Of a stretch of 64,000 bases of DNA, positions 46,901-60,700 are shown piece after piece. Below the pieces are notes generated by a model. The model made no database searches. It was given only the letters and a program-made list of their open reading frames with translations, and was not told where the DNA came from. Each line of letters begins with the position of its first letter. Within the stretch, counting starts at the first letter, position 1. Both the position numbers and the translations under genes were made by a program. The DNA is from Siphonodentalium dalli (taxonomy: Eukaryota; Mollusca; Scaphopoda; Gadilida; Siphonodentaliidae), in NCBI GenBank assembly GCA_032622095.1, contig CP136061.1:65043127-65107126 (forward strand). The letters are read 5' to 3'.

Positions 46901-48023
46901 CCCTTTGAACCCCAGCGGCCGGAAAACCGGCCGCTGCGTGAACCTCCAAATACCCTAGCTGAACCGCCCATTATAACGACCGCCACGTGTTTATAGTTTA
47001 TAGCTATGCGATTCAATAACAAATCGACGTCTAAACTCTAATTATATATATCAAATATAAAAAGCCTGTTCAAATTATATTTATATGGTGAAGGGCCTCG
47101 ATCGCATATCAAGTTGAGTTCTTCGCGCATGCGCATAGCAGCGAAATGCGAAATCAATGGTTTATAGCGTACTTATGCACGACATACCCACTAATATATG
47201 TTTAAATGGCCCCATATACATCGGCAATGGTCAGGGTGTGTATATGGAATGTCTACCCGCTATAGTATCGGGTAGGAATATATGCGCAGAACATAGGTTG
47301 TAAATGACAAAAACATGCGTTTTAAGCGAAATGTGGTGTTATATATAGGACATATAGCTGCATCATAATTTCAGTTTCTTGCTAATGCCGGGTAGTTGTC
47401 TGGTAACCATTACTAAGGAGAGATTGGGTGGCAAAGTGTCCTTATATTTTAATGATCATAGAATGGTCCATGCATAACATACATATGTATGCACAGTTTC
47501 AAACAGGTGCCCCCTTGAACATATACAGCATTATGCGACTAGATATTGTATAAATTAAGGGAACACTACCACTTAATGGTTAGTGCAGTGGTGTCATCCG
47601 TTCATGTGTGGTACTTGATTAGCAACCGTTGCTACCGTTAAATAATTAATTTCATTCGATCTCTCTTAAATTCTTGTCGGATATATCTCAAATTTCACAC
47701 TAGGGTATTATCGTCATCAAAAACGCAATCACTGGCATTGAGTTATGACATACCATGCTATAATTGCCTTTTCCAGTCAATTCGGGGTAGTTGCCTAGCA
47801 ACCGTTACCAAGACGCTGCCGCGTGGCAAAGTCTCCCGATTTTATAATGATCAGTGATCAATGGGGGGGGGGGGGGGGGGGGGGGGGGCAAACCTGTAAA
47901 GTTTCATACCTGTGTCACAAATTAAACATAACCAACATCATCCAACAAGACACTATAAAATGTAAAGGAAAATCCCACGAGGGTCAGGGTGTCGGTCGTG
48001 GTAGGGCGTCAGGGTTCAAAGGG
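46901..48023. mobile_element. 1.12-kb TTAA element with CCCTTTGAACCC ends
   Basis: TTAA at 46897-46900 and 48024-48027. The ends CCCTTTGAACCC and GGGTTCAAAGGG are exact complements. A CGGCCGGAAAACCGGCCG hairpin lies at 46916-46934. The interior is CpG-richer than its flanks and contains a diverged direct repeat (about 47393-47480 and 47783-47865: GGTAGTTG, GGTGGCAAAGT, ATAATGATCA). It carries a poly(G) run at 47863-47888. No ORF of note. Target and ends suggest a piggyBac-like non-autonomous element. Confidence 0.8.
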
Positions 48024-48040
48024 TTAATCAGGGTAAAGTA

Positions 48041-48255
48041 CAGTAATTCCCTAAGTAATCGACCCCTTAACCACAGCAGAATTATGGGTAACTTTTCAGG
48101 ATTTAGTCGGAAATATGGCTTGTTGCCATTCATCAGAAAGCTCTCCCCGAGAGCTTTCCGATAAATGGCAACAAGCCATATTTTTCAGATTAAATCCTGA
48201 AAAGTTACCCATAATTCTGCTGTGGTTAAGGGGTCGATTACTTAGGGCATTACTG
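48041..48255. mobile_element. Family-1 complete palindromic element
   Basis: CAGTAATTCCC...GGGCATTACTG. The left flank is TA and the right flank is mutated (AA). The arms meet at GCTCTCCCCGAGAGC near 48142. It lies 17 bases from the end of the 1.12-kb TTAA element. Confidence 0.88.
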
Positions 48256-49182
48256 AATAATTTCCGGCGCTGGTGATGTATTTTATGCGCATTATCAATG
48301 ACAGCGTGCTCCATTCAAAATTTGTTATCCTGGCCGATACTGGTGAATAAAAAACTAAATAAGCAGCTCTTGGGCAATCAGAATGTGTGTTTCAGTGACA
48401 AATATTCAACTTTACTTATAATTATTAATATTGTTTTTTATGCAGTTAGCACACAAACGCTAGAACCAGGAGCTATGAATGTTTATGAGTACTTTAGTGT
48501 GTAACTCGGAAATCAACATCAGGACTTCTGCACTCCCAAAAGATAACTTCCTTAATTTAAATTCAAACTTCCCTGTACATTTGATATGTTAAGTACACAC
48601 CACAACTCAGCATGATTTTACCCCCATAACCACAGATTCACCATAAATACAGGGATAAAACACACAAACCACACTTTTGCATTACTAGATTCCACAATAT
48701 GTGAAGATAAGCCTCAATTTATGTTCACCCCAGGTCCTGATCTCCAACATCAGGCCACAAAAACCATACCATCTGTGCTAGCACAAGCCAGAGTTCAGAT
48801 AATATGAGAATTAAAACAAGCAGACCTCATGGGGAGGATGTGTTTTTATGACAACATATTCCCTCATGTCAGATTTTGATGAGCCATATGTTCAGACAGG
48901 CAGATATTTGTCAGGATGAGGTTGCATCCCTATCAGATGTGAATTCAATGGCATTTAAGATTCTCTGAATAATGTGCCCACAATTTTTTTTAATATTTGT
49001 TAATTTTGCATCAAAATTAATTTTGAAATGTTCTTGTAATCTGATTTCCAACCAGTAAATGGTGAGGAGTTTTTTGACAACTAGGGGCATATTTTCCTAC
49101 TTTTGGAGTGAAATGTTGGATAATCTCTAACCTTAGTGGGGCGAGGTGTAAATTTCCAACAGTTAGAAAATTCAACCCATTT

Positions 49183-49208
49183 GGGGGGGGGGGGGGGGGG
49201 GGGGGGGG
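49183..49208 (+). repeat. Poly(G) run
   Basis: An uninterrupted G homopolymer of about 26. Confidence 0.9.
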
Positions 49209-50726
49209 ATATTATACAATTGGAATTTTCGCAAACTTTGGAGTATGATATGTCCAGGGGATGGTGCAGTTGGAAAATTCCAAGATGAATACCCCCCTAC
49301 CCTTCAACAGAGACCCTATTTGACACATCCCTGGTGTAATGTCATTCCCTCATCCTGTCTTCTACCACAAAAGAACATCCATTATTAAATGCAATAGACC
49401 TGAATATCTTCAACGATATAGGCCATGACCGCAGATGGGAAATGCACATCTCTAAGTTCCCATCAAATCCTGATGTCGGCAGCCTACGCAGAAAACACGG
49501 AAGGAAATTGCCATTTTTATTTTGACACACAATCCATTTCAGGAACCAAAAATCAATTATAAATAGCGTATGGAAAACTGTTGAAGTGTCTCTACTGTCG
49601 GCAACTGGGAAATCTACCTCGCTAAAATGCTTAAATAGTCGATACCGCTTTAATTATACAACTCACATGTCATCGAACTGACGGATTGAATAAAACTTTT
49701 ATAGTTGTCCAATTCATCTAACTACAGCTTCATTAGCCGAGCATGAGATGCCTTTTCACAGCTTAGTTCAATGAATTTTATATCAATTTGCATTCGACGC
49801 TTCAGAATACAGAATGCACAAATTGCTTTCAAGTTACATTGTATCCAGAGCTAACAATATTTCACTTTGATGCCTGCCGCGTCCTAATGACGAAGACGAA
49901 AATGAAAATTCAATTTCTGAAGATTACTCATATTTTCTCTCAATATTGAAATTTTATAAATATGCTTACATGAAAGGTATCTTTTGCTAACTTCTGTTTA
50001 GAATGAAAATCTTATTTGCATCTGTCTTAATGATTGTAATACTAAAACTGACGCGAGTCCCACAGATTAGAAAATTGAAGGAAACGAGATGAAACCATCA
50101 CATAAATCGAGATCCTTTTTATAATTCTGAGCCCACATATGATTGACATCTCAATTTAAATGATAGAACCGTCCTGCTGAGAAATGAATTTGATTTTAAG
50201 AGAAAATGTTGTTTACCAATTCCCTTAAAATAGATTGGTTCTATGTCTGTAATCTCCATGTCAGTGAATTGTGTTTGTGATGGTTTCACGAATCAAACAC
50301 TTTTTTAAAGGTCATGAGAGGAAGCCTGGTGGTCAATTAACCCTTTAGGATTATCCCATTCAGCAAGAGTGGATCCAATATCCAGAGCCGAGTACCGGCA
50401 CCCCTCTAGTTTCCTCAACAGAGCAAAGATGTTTTGAATGTGTCTGGGTGCCGGAGGTTTCTACACTGACTGCATATTGCTAACATACATGTAAATGCAG
50501 CAATTTACATGTTTCACATTAGGCCGACTCAAATGTAAGTAATGTAAGTGTGTGTATAGCCAAGAGCAGTTGCCGCCATTCCATGCCATTTGAACACCCC
50601 TATTTTTACCAGAATTTTGGGGCATGTCTGCGCACCATTTCACAGTGTCTCTGCACGAGCGTCGGCAATATCTTGCCTGGTGCCCAGTCTTGCACATCAT
50701 ATAACCATGCATGGCATTCTCTTCCC

Positions 50727-50750
50727 CCCCCCCCCCCCCCCCCCCCCCCA
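50727..50750 (+). repeat. Poly(C) run
   Basis: A C homopolymer of about 24 followed by CACCACCAG. Confidence 0.9.
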
Positions 50751-50904
50751 CCACCAGTTCAAGATTTTATGGATTTGCCACTGTTCAGTTATAAAGTATA
50801 AATTAATGAGAAATCCCTTGGATCCAGCCAGCTCGGGACGAGCTGGCCCAGGTTGATTGGACCGAGTGGGATCTTCAGGGACGAGCTGGCCCATTTCCTT
50901 TCAT

Positions 50905-51690
50905 ATAATGTGGTCACAAACTGGTGTAGCGGGGTACATTTTGCATACAAGTCATCTAAATCATATGAAAATAAGTTATACAATTGAATGTATGTTCAGG
51001 AAATAAAACAGACAACATGCAGTTGAAGGGATACTACGAGAGTGGAAGGATTCCATTTAATTGGTGCGAACATTTCCATAGAGAACTACTCGTCAATGAG
51101 TATTTATAAAGGGTTAATTTGGGTTCAATATTAAGAAGTTGTATTGATCAAATCTTGTACACCATTAACGCTTTCTATGCTAAATACTAATTGATGAGAA
51201 GTTATGCCTTAGGAAATCTTCAGGTAACAAACACCATTATTATTATCTGAAAACTTCCCACCGAGTAATGAGAGCTTTCCGATGAATGGCAACAAGCCAT
51301 ATTTCCGACTAAATCCTGAAAAATTACCCATAATTCTCTGTGGTTAAGGAGTCGATTATTTAGGGCATTACTGTATCTGCATTTGTATTATCTGTCCACT
51401 GCTTTTATTACTTGAACATCCCTCCACCATTTTGCCAATGAGAGCCATCCTGAATAAACTATGTATGAAGATGATGCTTATGGGCAACCAATCTGCATAT
51501 TGCATATACCATTTGTAAAAATATGTACATGTATGTAGAGCAATATTTTTGTTATTTGAGCAACTGGGTACCCAAACACCCCATTGGAGAGTTTCATATT
51601 ACTTTTAATAATGTGGCCACAAACTGGTGTAGCGGGGTGTAGTACATTTTGCAAACAAGTCATCTATATCATATAAAGAAGAAGTTACAC
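50905..51690. repeat. Direct repeat pair flanking family-1 and family-4 pieces
   Basis: ATAATGTGG.CACAAACTGGT with TGTAGCGGGG and TTTTGCA.ACAAGTCATCTA occurs at about 50905-50983 and 51608-51690. Between them are family-4 pieces (50990-51112, 51166-51262) and a family-1 half element (51270-51373). A palindrome-like repeat with GACGTCGGAAG / CTTCCGGCATC ends follows at 51735-51870. Confidence 0.65.
51270..51373. mobile_element. Family-1 half element
   Basis: Right arm only, GAGAGCTTTCCGATGAATGG to GGGCATTACTG followed by TA. Confidence 0.8.
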
Positions 51691-52569
51691 ATTTCTTTGT
51701 TTGAGAAGTCTATTTGTTTTCTGAAACCCAGTCTTCAGGGACGTCGGAAGAGGGGGGCATGCAGGGGCATATGCCCCCCTTGCCCTGGCCCAGGAGAGTC
51801 CAGTGGGTACCCGAAAAGTGCCCTCCTGACTGGTTTGCCCCCCCTTGCCCTTTGATGCTTCCGGCATCCTTGCCAGTCTTGTATCATTCTTCTCAATCTC
51901 ATCTATTCCAAATGCCATGGAATCTGAGAAACACAAAGCTGGATATTCCCTAATGACTCAGAACAAGAAACCCTCTTAACCATCAAAAGACTCCACTTAT
52001 CTTCTGAGGCTGACCACCATCTGTGGACAAAGGGCTCCACATTTGGTCAGTGTTTATTTTAGATTCATTAATAGTGGTCACTTAAATGGCAAGATATCCA
52101 AGTAATCAATTTGGGCTCAATTTTCCAGGGTTTAACTTTAATTAAAATTCTTTAGCTGATAACTGTGAATTGTTGAATTGATGCCCAGACTAATTATATC
52201 CTATTAATATTGCATGAGGACTCCTTTATATGGATCTGGCTTCAAGGGTTCTTTAATTATGAGGATCATCCTTTATGTCTTCAGCATCTTTGGTCCATAT
52301 TTGGAGTAACATTGAGAGGGTAATACATAGTGGATATTAAAGCAATCTCAGAGACAATTGCTTTAATGAGAAATAATATGATTTGCAGTTTTATATTTGT
52401 ACTCCTTTGAGCTGTGGAATTTGAATGAAGGATGTTCATTTGGCTGAAATCACATCATGTGACAATGCGTGCATGCCCCCAAGTTGCAATATGTTTTCAT
52501 ATTGCATGGACACAACTTGCAGCGTGATAACAGAATACTATTCAAAATGGACGTTAAATGCTCGTTTAA

Positions 52570-52995
52570 CCCTTTCAGTACCTAATTTACGATATGTAGA
52601 GTGCCAGGGCCGATAAAATCAGCCCCAAAAAAATTTACAAAATAAAATAAAAAAAGATTTTTCCTTTTTGTTTTTTTTTTGGGTTTGAATTTTTTTTGGG
52701 TATGTTATAACTAAAAACTATCACCATGTATTCATAGTAAAAATTTTGATGCCCATGAAAAACGTAAGATTCCCTGGCACTAAACCTACAAAATAAGTCT
52801 TGCACTGAAAGAGTTAAAGAATATAAGAAAAAATTATTAAAATTGTAAAAAATAATAACAAATGATGAAAAATTGTTAGGCCAATGCATTCTCTTATATA
52901 TGCGAGGCGAACTATGGTCGACTCGCATATATAAGAGAATGCATTGGCACAGGGTATATGGGTTGATACAAAAATCGGACTTGGTACTGAAAGGG
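52570..52995. mobile_element. TTAA element with CCCTTTCAGTACC ends
   Basis: TTAA at 52566-52569 and 52996-52999. The ends CCCTTTCAGTACC and GGTACTGAAAGGG are exact complements. An inner GCACTGAAAGAGTTAA at 52802-52817 looks like a second right terminus, so two copies may be fused. The right part carries one GCGACC/GGTCG-type hairpin (52878-52954). Confidence 0.82.
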
Positions 52996-53040
52996 TTAAT
53001 GCCTCTCGTCCTTGACTGAAGCCTGTCAGATGCATATTAA

Positions 53041-53188
53041 CCCTTCCATGACTGGAGCTTTCTGAAATTTAGTGAAAACCCTGTGCCAATGCATTATCTT
53101 ATAAAGGAGTCTCCCATAGGAGCCTCGCATATATACGAGAATGCATTGGCCTAACAATATTTACCTTGACATTGTAAGCCAGTGCAGA
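53041..53188. mobile_element. Family-2 element truncated at the tandem-array edge
   Basis: TTAA at 53037-53040, then CCCTTCCATGACTGGAGC and hairpin 1 (53088-53150). The sequence switches to a family-4 right arm (53190-53290) just before the first 4.48-kb unit. Confidence 0.75.
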
Positions 53189-53261
53189 AAGATTCCTAAT
53201 CATTAGTGGCCAATAGTTGAGCTTATTATCTGGACATTTCCTAAGGGAATTACTCGTCAAT

Positions 53262-56200
53262 GAGTATTTTATAGTAGAGAAAAGGGTATATTTATTAGTT
53301 ATATTATGTGATAATTTTCTTCGACTAGGACGTCTTGACCGATTTTTAAAACCTCAAATTCCCAGCAAAATCCTTCCATTTAACTAAAAAACAGTCAAAT
53401 CTGCATACATTACTTCTAAACTACTAACGACGGACTATTCAAGGATGTCTGATGCAGTCTGTAATAAAGTGAAGCAAGAAATGTAAATGCCTTCATGCAG
53501 GAGCAGAGAACGAGCAATATGCCTTTGAGATAGAACTCCACGGAAATGTCAACTACAGCCGACAGAGAAGTGCTATCAGCAGGGTAACACGAGTTAATTC
53601 AATCCCATTCCCGACAAGATTCCTGCAAGATGAATTTTTCTCCCGAGACGATGTTCAACAAAACAGCACATGTGCCAGTTTAGAGAAGAATACGGGACGA
53701 TAATTGCCAGGCTTCTCAGTGAATACACGTAGCTTGTGAGAGGGCACTGATTATGAACCCAGAGATGAGAAATACACAGAACCTGGTGGGAAGCACCTGG
53801 GGCCAATTTGATATAGAACACATGAATTAGGGAGTTCTTTACAGGGATCTATTACAATCTGTGCCTCCAGTCACTATGATCAGTTTCAGATTATCCTTGT
53901 TAGTTCTAACTAATGGTAACATAAAGCACTTGCATCTCAGACTCTTGAGACCTGTCTGTATTGTATGTCATAATTTTCACCAGATTTCATTTTTCTGGCA
54001 GGAATTTAGACTGTACTTTAAAGGTACTCAATCTGATCAGAAGGTCCTGATATCATCAAGATACAACAACAACATTTCTTCAAAATACCCTTTTGTTATC
54101 AGGATCGATTAATTGCAACAAAATAATGCTAACAACTGTCAACTATGGTATAAAATTTCCCAAAACGTGTTTTTTACCAAATTTTGTTCAATGAAATAAT
54201 GCCATATTATTACTTGAGTATCACGAAATTTGGCCGTATTACCACTTGATTTTAGAGTTATCCATCTTCATCCGCAATTTTGTCCAAGACCGTCCATTTG
54301 TATTAATTTTTTGGGCCACAAATAATTGCTCATCTCAAGAAATAACAAACTTCAAAAATCAATATCTGATCACTGAGCTTTGATGGGCGGGTTCCTCGAC
54401 TCGATTCAAATATTTTTTACCCCTGAAGCCAAAGAAATAGTAATTTAGGAGCGTAAATTCGGATAATGCATCTTTAACCATTTCTATACTAAATGGATTC
54501 TCCCAATCATCTATAAAAGTATACATTGGTATGGTCTATTATTCATTTGGAGGTGCAGGACGACAGAAAGACAAATTGGTAATACTAAGTGCAGAAGGAT
54601 TCATATTCAATGGTAGGCCTTTGTTGAACTAACTATCTGAACATTTCATAAGGGTACAACTCTTCAATGAGTATTTCGTAATAAAAGGGTTAATAGCTAG
54701 AATGCAAGGTGCATCTGAATCGAGAATATTCTACTCAAAGATCTGCAGATGGTGGTGGTGTATCTACTCTTGATAACAGAATACTTGCAGATGGATAGTA
54801 ATTTGAATCGCATTCAATCATTTACAGGGACCTTCCGATATAAATAAAATTAAACAACATGAATAAATTTGACTCCATAGTGTTTCTCTGCCTGTTGTAT
54901 GCTTATATCAAAAGGGTATTTTAACAAAAATAGACCATTTCTGTACATACTTTTACATCTGCATGGGAGAATCGAGTAATGAGTCACAGGAGATATAGTT
55001 AGATAGCTGGCTGAAAAAAGTAAATTAAAAAAACTTCCAGCTCATTTTAGGTTGCGAAAGAAACAAATACATGGACATAATTTCTACACCATGGGCCCTA
55101 ACCCAAATCGGTGTGAAAACAATTGGTGTTAAATAATGCTATCCCACATCCAAGGGCATCACAATAAACTACAATAATCAGTGAGGCTAACATATAGCCC
55201 TATACATGTACCACACCATCCAAAATTTCCACGTAACCTTCCTGGAATAATGGATCTGAGAGTGAAACCACTACGATTCAGATAACCATAGGCATTCTCA
55301 ACATGGATCCGGATAACATCACACCTTCCCATAAACCACCGGATATTTAATGAATTTACATCCCTCATATGCTTATATCACTTGGCTTGAACAAGAAGGG
55401 CTTTTAACCTTCCATGACAGGAGCATCCTGACATTTTGCGAAAACACTGTGCCAATGCATTCTCTTATATATGTGAGTCTCCCATAGGGAGCCTCACATA
55501 TATAATCGAATACATTGGCCTAACAATATTTATCTTGACCTTGTAAGCCAGTGCATTCTCTTATATATGCAAAGCTCGCTATGGGAGATTCGCATATATA
55601 AGAGAATGCACTGGCACATGATATTTAATGCTGCACCAGCACAGTTCCCATCATGAAAGGTTTAAGTCGCCTCTTCATAATCTGTAGCTATTACCCATTT
55701 TCCTTTTATGGCCTTTCAAGAGTTAAAATGTTAATTAAATTTTCTGTAAATTTCTCAGAAATGACACCAGATGATTTTGAGAAGTAAATACAAAGTGTGA
55801 TTTATGATGTTGAATGAAGCGTAAAAGGATCAGGGTATAGCTGATCACCTGGCCCTGCGAGCTGTCACCACGCACTTTGAGCGAGAGCCATTATGGAACA
55901 ATGAGCCATGTGCCGGCACACGTCCGATTTAAGCTCGAATGTAGATCCTGCTTGCTTTCACAACAATGGATGCTACAGACCAAATGACGTTATCAGTTGG
56001 AAATAATTGGTGTATGTTTCTGTATCATTGCTGAATAACAATATTCCCTCGTGCATGGAGCCTGCGTCCAGCATGTCAGCAGCACTCTAGGATTCAAAAT
56101 AATTGGACACTCACATCTTTATAGTTTGGCCACCATCGACTATTTTGTAATAGAACTGCCTGACAGCTTAGAATATTAGTTGGGTTTATGTTATAGCTTT

Positions 56201-57733
56201 TAATGACTTCATGGTGTTTCAGAACCATATATGGCTGACAAATGTCAATGATAAATATTGGTTATTAACCCTTCGATAACTGAATCCTCATGAGTAGTTA
56301 CTTTATTCCCAATGTTTCATTTATATTAATATTCAGCTAATAAGCTCAAACTGAGCCATGGCTTCAAATGAATCCTCAGAGTGTTCCAAGGTCTATTTTC
56401 ATATTTTCCACTCATCAATTTATAAACTTCATAAGGCCAAGATTTCTCATCGTCTGCCGGCATTTCCTCACAGCAATCGGATATGTTTGATATTTTGCCG
56501 ACTTGCAAGCCTGATTGCTCAAGTGTGCGGAGTATGCGAGCCAGATTGCTTAGCCAGTAGGATGGAAACAAAGAAATTAGGCTTCCCTCAATGTGTAAAA
56601 TATACCTGATGCGTCATGTAGGCGATCAGCATGTGATAGTATGTCACATGATAGCAGTCTGGAAATAATACAAGTCGCTGAGTGAGAGTGCTAAGCCAGA
56701 TTGCTCAAGTGTGGGATGGCCTATAGCATAATACATGCAGGTAAGCCTGGAACTCTGAACACATCTTCACAATAAACATTATCAAGATACTATTCAGACC
56801 AACACGCCCCAATATACATTACTGCTACTGAATAGTAATAGCCTGGTATACCATCAATAAGTTCCTATGGTGTAATAGTGTCTCTTCCCATTGAGCCAAT
56901 GTATCACGCTATTGAGAGCTTGGCTGGCAATAATGCCGCAATATACAGCTAGCTACTGGGAGATAATACCCCGAGCGTAGGCACCTACACCTAGACCGAG
57001 ACGGAATAATTCGATTACAAAAGCTGTGTCAGGATGCACACCATAAAGCCATTAATCCACCGCGGGGAAGGCATGACTCAGACACACACAAGGAAAATCC
57101 AAGAAATGGCTGTGGGCAAAACAAATGTAGTGACAGGAAAAAAATACGGAAGACGCAGATACTCTGATAGCACTCGTAAACAGAGACAGTCTATCAGAGA
57201 TTATATGTAGAGATGCAATACAATTCAATATGTTCATGCCCACACTCAGAATCACACTCTTGCTATTAAATTGTATGCACATTTTAGTGGAATATTATTG
57301 TTCGCAAACCAGCGCAAACAGGAAAATTCCCCAGCACCATTTCAAAATCAGACAAGATATATTCCATGTTCCTTTAAGGTTCTGACTCCAGAGTATTAAT
57401 ACCATTATTCTTTGAGGACCTATGTATTAAATCAGAAATATCACCTGATGCCAAATATAAAATAAATATAATCTAATTTCAGGGACAACATTTTGGAGAG
57501 AAATATCAAGATTTTCATAAATTTCAAGCGAGTTCTATAAAAGACTAGTTTTGTAATCTTGTGGGTTTTGAAACCTGAATGTACCTTTAAACCATTGAAT
57601 TGATTCAGAAGTGCAGTCGGCTTAATGAATATGCATGTAAATGTACAAGTCGTAGAGATAGGTGGCGGAGCAGGGTCTCCACCCCCCTTCAACCTCAACT
57701 GACACCAGAACAAATTGGATAATGTTCCATTTA
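53262..57733. repeat. 4.48-kb tandem unit, copy 1 (4472 bases)
   Basis: It starts at GAGTATTTTATAGTAG inside a family-4 right arm. It contains a family-4 element (54478-54689, TTAA flanks) and a complete family-2 element (55408-55661, TTAA flanks). It is ten bases shorter than copy 2 owing to indels of 6, 1, 2 and 1 bases, all within its first kilobase. No protein family was recognised in its ORFs. Confidence 0.95.
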
Positions 57734-60700
57734 GAGTATTTTATAGTAGAGAAAAGGGTATATTTAATTATATTAGTTATATTATGTGATAATTTTCTTC
57801 GACTAGGACGTCTTGACCGATTTTTAGAACCTCAAATTCCCAGCGAAATCCTTCCATTTAACTAAAAAACAGTCAAATCTGCATACATTACTTCTAAACT
57901 ACTAACGACGGACTATTCAAGGATGTCTGATGCAGTCTGTAATAAAGTGAAGCAAGAAATGTAAATGCCTTCATGCAGGAGCAGAGAACGAGCAATATGC
58001 CTTTGAGATAGAACTCCACGGAAATGTCAACTACAGCCGACAGAGAAGTGCTATCAGCAGGGTCACAGGAGTTAATTCAATCCCATTCCCCGACAAGATT
58101 CCTGCAAGATGAATTTTTCTCCCGAGACGATGTTCAACAAAACAGCACATGTGCCAGTTTAGAGAAGAATACGGGACGATAATTGCCAGGCTTCTCAGTG
58201 AATACACGTAGCTTGTGAGAGGGCACTGATTATGAACCCAGAGATGAGAAATACACAGAACCTGGTGGGAAGCACCTGGGGCCAATTTGATATAGAACAC
58301 ATGAATTAGGGAGTTCTTTACAGGGATCTATTACAATCTGTGCCTCCAGTCACTATGATCAGTTTCAGATTATCCTTGTTAGTTCTAACTAATGGTAACA
58401 TAAAGCACTTGCATCTCAGACTCTTGAGACCTGTCTGTATTGTATGTCATAATTTTCACCAGATTTCATTTTTCTGGCAGGAATTTAGACTATGTACTTT
58501 AAAGGTACTCAATCTGATCAGAAGGTCCTGATATCATCAAGATACAACAACAACATTTCTTCAAAATACCCTTTTGTTATCAGGATCGATTAATTGCAAC
58601 AAAATAATGCTAACAACTGTCAACTATGGTATAAAATTTCCCAAAACGTGTTTTTTAACAACATTTTGTTCAATGAAATAATGCCATATTATCACTTGAG
58701 TATCACGAAATTTGGCCGTATTACCACTTGATTTTAGAGTTATCCATCTTCATCCGCAATTTTGTCCAAGACCATCCATTTGTATTAATTTTTTGGGCCA
58801 CAAATAATTGCTCATCTCAAGAAATAACAAACTTCAAAAATCAATATCTGATCACTGAGCTTTGATGGGTGGGTTCCTCGACTCGATTCAAATATTTTTT
58901 ACCCCTGAAGCCAAAGAAATAGTAATTTAGGAGCGTAAATTCGGATAATGCATCTTTAACCATTTCTTTACTAAATGGATTCTCCCAATCATCTATAAAA
59001 GTATACATTGGTATGGTCTATTATTCATTTGGAGGTGCAGGACGACAGAAAGACAAATTGGTAATACTAAGTGCAGAAGGATTCATATTCAATGGTAGGC
59101 CTTTGTTGAACTAACTATCTGAACATTTCATAAGGGTACAACTCTTCAATGAGTATTTCGTAATAAAAGGGTTAATAGCTAGAATGCAAGGTGCATCTGA
59201 ATCGAGAATATTCTACTCAAAGATCTGCAGATGGTGGTGGTGTATCTACTCTTGATAACAGAATACTTGCAGATGGATAGTAATTTGAATCGCATTCAAT
59301 CATTTACAGGGACCTTCCGATATAAATAAAATTAAACAACATGAATAAATTTGACTCCATAGTGTTTCTCTGCCTGTTGTATGCTTATATCAAAAGGGTA
59401 TTTTAACAAAAATAGACCATTTCTGTACATACTTTTACATCTGCATGGGAGAATCGAGTAATGAGTCACAGGAGATATAGTTAGATAGCTGGCTGAAAAA
59501 AGTAAATTAAAAAAACTTCCAGCTCATTTTAGGTTGCGAAAGAAACAAATACATGGACATAATTTCTACACCATGGGCCCTAACCCAAATCGGTGTGAAA
59601 ACAATTGGTGTTAAATAATGCTATCCCACATCCAAGGGCATCACAATAAACTACAATAATCAGTGAGGCTAACATATAGCCCTATACATGTACCACACCA
59701 TCCAAAATATCCACGTAACCTTCCTGGAATAATGGATCTGAGAGTGAAACCACTACGATTCAGATAACCATAGGCATTCTCAACATGGATCCGGATAACA
59801 TCACACCTTCCCATAAACCACCGGATATTTAATGAATTTACATCCCTCATATGCTTATATCACTTGGCTTGAACAAGAAGGGCTTTTAACCTTCCATGAC
59901 AGGAGCATCCTGACATTTTGCGAAAACACTGTGCCAATGCATTCTCTTATATATGTGAGTCTCCCATAGGGAGCCTCACATATATAATCGAATACATTGG
60001 CCTAACAATATTTATCTTGACCTTGTAAGCCAGTGCATTCTCTTATATATGCAAAGCTCGCTATGGGAGATTCGCATATATAAGAGAATGCACTGGCACA
60101 TGATATTTAATGCTGCACCAGCACAGTTCCCATCATGAAAGGTTTAAGTCGCCTCTTCATAATCTGTAGCTATTACCCATTTTCCTTTTATGGCCTTTCA
60201 AGAGTTAAAATGTTAATTAAATTTTCTGTAAATTTCTCAGAAATGACACCAGATGATTTTGAGAAGTAAATACAAAGTGTGATTTATGATGTTGAATGAA
60301 GCGTAAAAGGATCAGGGTATAGCTGATCACCTGGCCCTGCGAGCTGTCACCACGCACTTTGAGCGAGAGCCATTATGGAACAATGAGCCATGTGCCGGCA
60401 CACGTCCGATTTAAGCTCGAATGTAGATCCTGCTTGCTTTCACAACAATGGATGCTACAGACCAAATGACGTTATCAGTTGGAAATAATTGGTGTATGTT
60501 TCTGTATCATTGCTGAATAACAATATTCCCTCGTGCATGGAGCCTGCGTCCAGCATGTCAGCAGCACTCTAGGATTCAAAATAATTGGACACTCACATCT
60601 TTATAGTTTGGCCACCATCGACTATTTTGTAATAGAACTGCCTGACAGCTTAGAATATTAGTTGGGTTTATGTTATAGCTTTTAATGACTTCATGGTGTT

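Noticed and set aside
48700-48840. Candidate preceding CH-domain exon (CAG ATG followed by GTATGG on the minus strand)
   Set aside because: The donor looks plausible but the upstream translation does not resemble a CH domain.
50339-50365. TTAACCCTTTAGGATTATCCC as the left end of another TTAA element
   Set aside because: No matching right end was found. The next AAAGGGTTAA (about 51103-51112) belongs to a family-4 piece.
55159-55368. 69-codon minus-strand ORF in each 4.48-kb unit with VENAYGYL, reminiscent of Harbinger-type transposases
   Set aside because: One short motif only, with no catalytic residues or neighbouring support. One copy has an Asn-to-Tyr change. Treated as chance.
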